Source: an uncultured SAR116 cluster alpha proteobacterium
GTDB taxonomy: Bacteria > Pseudomonadota > Alphaproteobacteria > Puniceispirillales > Marisalimonadaceae
NCBI GenBank assembly: GCA_902616005.1
Contig: CACMRG010000008.1
Coordinates: forward strand, 1-61,541
Length of the DNA: 61,541 bases
Direction: 5' to 3'
The position numbers and the translations under genes were made by a program. Each line of letters begins with the position of its first letter. Position 1 is the first letter of the stretch. The notes beneath the pieces are model-generated. The model was given only the letters and a program-made list of their open reading frames with translations. It was not told the origin of the DNA and made no database searches. Positions 56,889-61,541 of the stretch are shown here, one piece after another.

Positions 56889-58252
56889 TCAAAAGAGTTT
56901 TCTTTTAAAAGTAAATCTTGAACTTTTGAAATGTATTTATCTATCTTATCACCATATTCACATTCTACAAGAATTCTGACTATGGGTTCTGTACCGGATG
57001 GCCTTACTAACAATCTTCCGTTATGTTTGTTTTTAAGATCTAATTGAATTTTATTTAATGAATTTTTTATACTTTCAATCTCAAGAATATTATTATTAAT
57101 TTTTTTAAGATTTTTTATTTTATAAGGAGTTATTTTAAATGGTTTAAGAAATTCTGAAGCTTTTTTCTTAGACTTTTTTAATAAAGATATTATTTTAATC
57201 GCAGTAAGCAATCCATCTCCAGATTTAGTATGATCAGACATAATTATATGTCCAGAAGGCTCACCACCTAAATTATAATTATTATTGAGCATTTCATCTA
57301 GGATATATCTATCACCAACATTAACTCTTTTTAAATTTATATTGTTGTCATTTAAAAAATTTTCAAATCCAATATTTGTCATGGTTGTACCAACAACAGT
57401 ATTATTTTTTAATTGTTTTTGGTTGTATAAATTTAACGCTAAAACTCCTAATATTTGATCACTATCTATAAGATTTCCATTTTCATCTGAAAATACAACT
57501 CTATCAGCATCTCCATCAAGTGCTATTCCTAAATCAGCTTTTTCTTCTTTAGTTTTTAAAGCCATTCCATCTGGGAACATAGCTCCACAATTTTCATTTA
57601 TATTAGTTCCATCTGGATCTTTATGAATTGAAATAACTTCACAACCAAGTTCAAATAAAGCTTCAGTTCCCACTTTATAACCCGCACCATTTGCACAATC
57701 TAAAACTATTTTCATACCTAAAAGATTTTCATCTTTTTTAAGAATTAATTTAATCAATTCAATGTATCTTCCTATTGCATCTTCCATTCTTCTAGCTCTT
57801 CCTAAATTTTTAGCATTAGTTAGAGTAGGACCTTTATATAGTAATTTTTCAATTTCATATTCCACCTCATCACTTAATTTATAACCTTGAGAATTAAATA
57901 ACTTAATGCCATTATCTTGATATGGATTATGTGAAGCAGAAATCATAACACCTAAATCACATCTTAAAACATTTGTTAAAAGCGCTACACCTGGAGTTGG
58001 CAGGGGTCCAGTTGTAATTGCCTCTATTCCAAGAGAAGTAAAACCTGCAACTAAGGCGGGTTCAAGCATATATCCCGACAGTCTCGTATCTTTTCCTATT
58101 AAAACTCTTGGTCTTTTTGTGCCTGCTTTACCATAAAAATACTCTCCTGCTGCCATGGCTATATTAACAGCCATTATAGCGTTAACTTTATCTTCATTAA
58201 CAGTTCCTCTAATTCCGTCAGTTCCAAATAATTTTTTATGAATTGATTTCAT
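56885..58252 (-). CDS. glmM: Phosphoglucosamine mutase GlmM
   Basis: 455-residue alpha-D-phosphohexomutase that interconverts glucosamine-6- and -1-phosphate, feeding UDP-GlcNAc for peptidoglycan and lipid A. Seen: KLFGTDGIRGTVNED at the N-terminus, the catalytic phosphoserine S107 in MISASHNPYQDNGIKLF, the metal loop ALDGDADRVVF, the sugar loop GGEPSGHIIM, and the phosphate loop VRPSGTEPIVRI. It is 13 bases after folP and overlaps thiD. Confidence 0.97.
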   Translation of the reverse strand: MKSIHKKLFGTDGIRGTVNEDKVNAIMAVNIAMAAGEYFYGKAGTKRPRVLIGKDTRLSGYMLEPALVAGFTSLGIEAITTGPLPTPGVALLTNVLRCDLGVMISASHNPYQDNGIKLFNSQGYKLSDEVEYEIEKLLYKGPTLTNAKNLGRARRMEDAIGRYIELIKLILKKDENLLGMKIVLDCANGAGYKVGTEALFELGCEVISIHKDPDGTNINENCGAMFPDGMALKTKEEKADLGIALDGDADRVVFSDENGNLIDSDQILGVLALNLYNQKQLKNNTVVGTTMTNIGFENFLNDNNINLKRVNVGDRYILDEMLNNNYNLGGEPSGHIIMSDHTKSGDGLLTAIKIISLLKKSKKKASEFLKPFKITPYKIKNLKKINNNILEIESIKNSLNKIQLDLKNKHNGRLLVRPSGTEPIVRILVECEYGDKIDKYISKVQDLLLKENSFE

Positions 58253-58265
58253 TATTTTATTATCT

Positions 58266-59378
58266 TTAAATATAAACTTCTTCTAAACAAGCAAAAGACT
58301 GCTGAACCTCAAAAATATCATGTGTTCTTATTATTTGAGCACCGTTTAAAAAAGCAATATTTTGTAAGGATAATGAACCAGAAAGTCTTTGATTAGGTGA
58401 AATATCAGATTTATATTTATCTTTGTAAATATTATCTATCAGAGATTTTCTACTTAATCCAGCACATATTGGGAACCCAAGAGAATGAAATAGAGGAAAA
58501 TAGTTTAGCAAATTTAAATTGTGGTTTTTATTTTTTCCAAAACCAAAACCTGGATCAATAATTATTTGAGATTTTTTTACACCATTGTCTAATAAAAATT
58601 TAGTTTTTTCTTTAAAAAATTCATAGATATCAATTACAGGAAATTCATATAATGGATTTTCTTGCATTTTTTCTGGGTTGTTTTGCATATGCATGATTAT
58701 TATAGATATATTTTTATTTAATAGTAAATCTAAAAACTTCTTGTCTTTAAATCCTGTAATATCATTAATAATTAAAATACCATAATCGACAAACGACGAT
58801 ACTGTTTTAAAATTTCTACTATCTAATGATAACTTAAGATTTAATTGTCCAACATCAATATTATCAAAGAATAATTTTAAACGCCTAATTTCTTCTTTAG
58901 ATGAAATTTTTTTTGCTCCTGGCCTAGATGATTCTGCTCCAATGTCAACTATATCAGCTTCTTGCAACTTCAATTTTTCAATTTGTTTTGTTAAACTTTG
59001 AAGGTTTTCAACTATGCTAGCATTAAAAAAACTATCAGGACTAAAATTTAAAATTGACATTAAATTGCATTTAGAAAAATTTAAATTAATATTTGATTCT
59101 CTCTTACTTAGTAGATTAAAGTAGATCTCATCTGATATCTTTTTTGAAATCTTACAACGATTTGATAACTCTAAAAATTCATTAAAGTTTAAAATTTTTT
59201 TAAAAATTCTGTTTTTATTTTTTTGTAAAATAACAACATCTTCAAAAAATCTCCACCCACCAGCAAGTTTTGTTGGTAATTTTAAGTTTTTTTTATTTCC
59301 AAGAATTGGAATTACATAAGTTTTAAGGTTCTCAGTAGATAATGGTAATATAATATCGTCTGTTGAAATAACTTTCAT
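58266..59378 (-). CDS. folP: Dihydropteroate synthase FolP
   Basis: 370-residue enzyme joining p-aminobenzoate with dihydropterin pyrophosphate, the sulfonamide target. The TIM-barrel domain begins at about 105 with LMSILNFSPDSFFN, an unusual form of the common MGILNVTPDSF motif, then IVDIGAESSRPGAKKIS, INDITGFKD, IIIMHMQNNPEKM, IIDPGFGFGKNKNHN, CAGLSRKSLI and IIRTHDI. About 100 residues precede the barrel and match no domain I know; long N-terminal extensions occur in other alphaproteobacteria. It is eight bases after ftsH. Confidence 0.92.
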   Translation of the reverse strand: MKVISTDDIILPLSTENLKTYVIPILGNKKNLKLPTKLAGGWRFFEDVVILQKNKNRIFKKILNFNEFLELSNRCKISKKISDEIYFNLLSKRESNINLNFSKCNLMSILNFSPDSFFNASIVENLQSLTKQIEKLKLQEADIVDIGAESSRPGAKKISSKEEIRRLKLFFDNIDVGQLNLKLSLDSRNFKTVSSFVDYGILIINDITGFKDKKFLDLLLNKNISIIIMHMQNNPEKMQENPLYEFPVIDIYEFFKEKTKFLLDNGVKKSQIIIDPGFGFGKNKNHNLNLLNYFPLFHSLGFPICAGLSRKSLIDNIYKDKYKSDISPNQRLSGSLSLQNIAFLNGAQIIRTHDIFEVQQSFACLEEVYI

Positions 59379-59386
59379 TCCAATAT

Positions 59387-61330
59387 TTAATCATCACTTT
59401 TATCACTAGTAACTACTGAACTATTTGGAGCACTTATTGGTATTCCAGCACGTTTCTTGTTAGGACTTTTTGCTTTAGGTGAAGATTTGCTATCCGTTGT
59501 CTTTTTAAGTTTTTTTGAAACATTAATTTTTTTTCCTTGGCATAGTAACTTGATCTCTTCTCCAGTTAATGTTTCATACTCTAGTAAAGCTTCGGCTACA
59601 ACTTTAAGTTGTTTACTATATTTTTTTAATATATTTTTTGCATCTGTATATACACCATCAGCTATCAATCTTATCTCTTCGTCAACTACGGACGCAGTTT
59701 TATCTGAAACATTTTTTTGTTGAGAAACAGACCTTCCTAGAAAGACCTCTTGTTCATTTGGATCATAAGCTAAAAATCCGAGTTTCTCAGACATGCCCCA
59801 CTCTGTAACCATTCTTCTAGCTATATCAGATACCATTCTAATGTCTGAACTAGCTCCAGTAGTAATCTTATCTTCACCAAAGATCATTTCTTCAGCTATT
59901 CTGCCACCACAGGCAACTCTTAAATCAGCATATAGTTTATTCATAGGCATGGAAACCCTATCACCTTCTGGTAATCTCATGACCATGCCCAAAGCTCTAC
60001 CTCTTGGAATAATAGTAGCTTTATGGATTGGATCGCTTGCAGGCGAGTTAATTGCCACAACAGCATGACCAGCTTCGTGATATGCTGTTAATTTTCTTTC
60101 ATCTTCAGTCATGACCATGGATCTTCTTTCAGAACCCATCATAACTTTATCTTTAGATTGTTCGAACTCTTCCATGGACACTTCTAATTTCCCTTTTCTT
60201 GCTGATAGTAAGGCAGCCTCATTAACTAAATTTGCTAAATCTGCACCTGAAAATCCAGGGGTTCCTCTAGCTATAACCCTTGGCTCAACGTCTTTAGATA
60301 AAGGGACTTTCTTCATATGAACTTTCAGTATTTTTTCTCTACCTATCATATCAGGATTTGGTACAACTACTTGTCTATCAAAACGACCTGGTCTTAATAA
60401 AGCTGGATCTAAAACGTCCGGTCTGTTAGTAGCAGCAATTAAAATAACACCCTCATTTGTTCCAAACCCGTCCATTTCTACAAGAAGTTGATTTAAAGTT
60501 TGTTCTCTTTCATCATTACCTCCTCCAAGACCAGCACCTCTATGTCTACCCATAGCATCAATCTCATCAATGAAAATAATACACGGTGAACTTTTTTTTC
60601 CTTGTTCAAACATATCTCTAACTCTAGACGCACCTACACCTACAAACATTTCGACAAAATCAGAACCTGAAATCGTAAAAAAAGGAACACCAGCTTCACC
60701 GGCTATAGCTTTTGCAAGTAAAGTTTTTCCAGTTCCTGGAGGGCCTACTAATAACACACCTTTTGGAATTTTTCCTCCCAATCTTTCATATTTATAAGGA
60801 TCTTTTAAAAACTCAACAATTTCCTCTAATTCAGATTTAGCTTCATCAATCCCAGCAACATCTTTAAATGTTATTTTATCTTTGTGTTCTGTTAAAAGTT
60901 TAGCTTTTGATTTTCCAAAGCCCATAGCACCTTTAGCACCTCCTTGCATCTGTCTCATGAAGAATATCCAAACACCAATAAATAATAACATTGGAAACCA
61001 TGATATAAGCACACTTAGAAATCCAGGCATAGATGATTCCGGTGGTTCAGAAATTACTTTTATGCCTTTAGAAGATAATTCATTAGCAAGTTCTGTATTT
61101 TTGGGTACATAAGAATAAAATGCGATTCCGTCACTAGTACTCCCACTAATTTTGTCATCATCTATTTTAACTTCTTTTATTTCACCACTATTTATCCTTT
61201 TAACAAAGTCAGAATACGCTATAACATTACCTGATTTACTACTTGATGAATTATCGAATACATTGAAGAGAGCAACTAAAATTAAAGAAATTATAATCCA
61301 TATAAATATATTTTTACTGAAATTTTTCAT
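59387..61330 (-). CDS. ftsH: ATP-dependent zinc metalloprotease FtsH
   Basis: 647-residue membrane AAA+ protease that degrades misfolded membrane proteins and regulators such as RpoH and LpxC in other bacteria. Both of those targets are also encoded in this window. Seen: two membrane helices (about 8-25 and 104-126) flanking a periplasmic domain, Walker A GPPGTGKT at 196-203, the pore motif FVGVG at 229-233, Walker [12 protein letters not shown], the second-region-of-homology [20 protein letters not shown], zinc site HEAGH at 418-422, and a Ser/Lys-rich tail. Confidence 0.98.
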   Translation of the reverse strand: MKNFSKNIFIWIIISLILVALFNVFDNSSSSKSGNVIAYSDFVKRINSGEIKEVKIDDDKISGSTSDGIAFYSYVPKNTELANELSSKGIKVISEPPESSMPGFLSVLISWFPMLLFIGVWIFFMRQMQGGAKGAMGFGKSKAKLLTEHKDKITFKDVAGIDEAKSELEEIVEFLKDPYKYERLGGKIPKGVLLVGPPGTGKTLLAKAIAGEAGVPFFTISGSDFVEMFVGVGASRVRDMFEQGKKSSPCIIFIDEIDAMGRHRGAGLGGGNDEREQTLNQLLVEMDGFGTNEGVILIAATNRPDVLDPALLRPGRFDRQVVVPNPDMIGREKILKVHMKKVPLSKDVEPRVIARGTPGFSGADLANLVNEAALLSARKGKLEVSMEEFEQSKDKVMMGSERRSMVMTEDERKLTAYHEAGHAVVAINSPASDPIHKATIIPRGRALGMVMRLPEGDRVSMPMNKLYADLRVACGGRIAEEMIFGEDKITTGASSDIRMVSDIARRMVTEWGMSEKLGFLAYDPNEQEVFLGRSVSQQKNVSDKTASVVDEEIRLIADGVYTDAKNILKKYSKQLKVVAEALLEYETLTGEEIKLLCQGKKINVSKKLKKTTDSKSSPKAKSPNKKRAGIPISAPNSSVVTSDKSDD

Positions 61331-61334
61331 AGTG

Positions 61335-61541
61335 TTAAATCTTATCCTTAATAAAAATTAAATCGAAGTCAGATTTAATCTTTATATTATTATTAATATT
61401 TTTATTTTCTATTGTATATAAATAGGGTTTTATTAGCTTACCTTCAAGTGTTTTTAAATTTGGGATTGTTGAATTTATATATTTATAAGATTTATACATC
61501 AATTCATTATTACTCAAATCATTAAAAAAATTTGAATGATC
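61335..61541 (-). CDS. C-terminal end of a gene upstream of ftsH, probably tilS
   Basis: The minus-strand frame is open from the window edge to a stop at 61335, giving 68 C-terminal residues ending LIFIKDKI. A stretch [20 protein letters not shown] resembles the end of TilS proteins, and tilS (tRNA-Ile lysidine synthase) is the usual gene directly before ftsH in alphaproteobacteria. The catalytic PP-loop would lie outside the window, so the call rests mainly on context. The stop is four bases before the ftsH start. Confidence 0.5.
   Translation of the reverse strand, partial: DHSNFFNDLSNNELMYKSYKYINSTIPNLKTLEGKLIKPYLYTIENKNINNNIKIKSDFDLIFIKDKI

Overview
The window is a gene-dense, strongly A+T-rich stretch of bacterial chromosome. 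Gene order points to an alphaproteobacterium: the cell-wall/division (dcw) cluster runs into lpxC-bamD-recN-ligA, rluD sits next to rpoH, serC-serA-hisZ-purA form one block, and (tilS)-ftsH-folP-glmM-thiD another. Overlapping stop codons and very short intergenic gaps suggest a streamlined, possibly free-living marine lineage. I cannot name the lineage from sequence alone. I see no tRNA, rRNA, CRISPR array, insertion sequence or prophage. The only clear RNA gene is the RNase P RNA.

Layout. 1-4289 (minus strand): a tight six-gene run coding for an SRAP/HMCES-type abasic-site protein, a family 2 glycosyltransferase, an unrecognised (possibly degenerate phosphorylase-like) protein, a spore-photoproduct-lyase-like radical SAM protein, a short-chain dehydrogenase and a truncated secreted rhodanese. 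4363-13548: a metabolic region with GMC oxidoreductase, crotonase-fold protein, CaiB-type CoA-transferase, alpha/beta hydrolase, nitroreductase, a second SDR, a voltage-gated K+ channel, an old-yellow-enzyme reductase and NudC. 13646-16440: bactofilin, a 62-residue unknown, DUF2237, PlsC, TusA-like and DjlA-like proteins. 16488-16810: rnpB, followed at once by four 10-bp-phased TCCCA boxes that look like a MraZ operator.

16894-40088 (plus strand): twenty co-directional genes, mraZ-rsmH-ftsL-ftsZ-ftsI-murE-murF-mraY-murD-ftsW-murG-murC-murB-ddl-ftsQ-ftsA-lpxC-bamD-recN-ligA. They cover peptidoglycan precursor synthesis, septation, lipid A synthesis, outer-membrane assembly and DNA repair. ftsZ lies between ftsL and ftsI instead of after ftsA. 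ftsQ and ftsA appear to start at ATT codons.

40083-49167: aminopeptidase P, PrmA and UvrD/PcrA (minus), then MlaA, MlaC and a small membrane protein (plus), then threonine aldolase and a small membrane protein (minus) that is head-to-head with rluD. 49210-61541: rpoH, purA, hisZ, serA, serC, a GST-like protein, thiD, glmM, folP, ftsH and the end of a probable tilS.

The observations most worth following are the relocated ftsZ, the ATT starts of ftsQ/ftsA, the MraZ-box array and the DNA-lesion gene run at the left edge.
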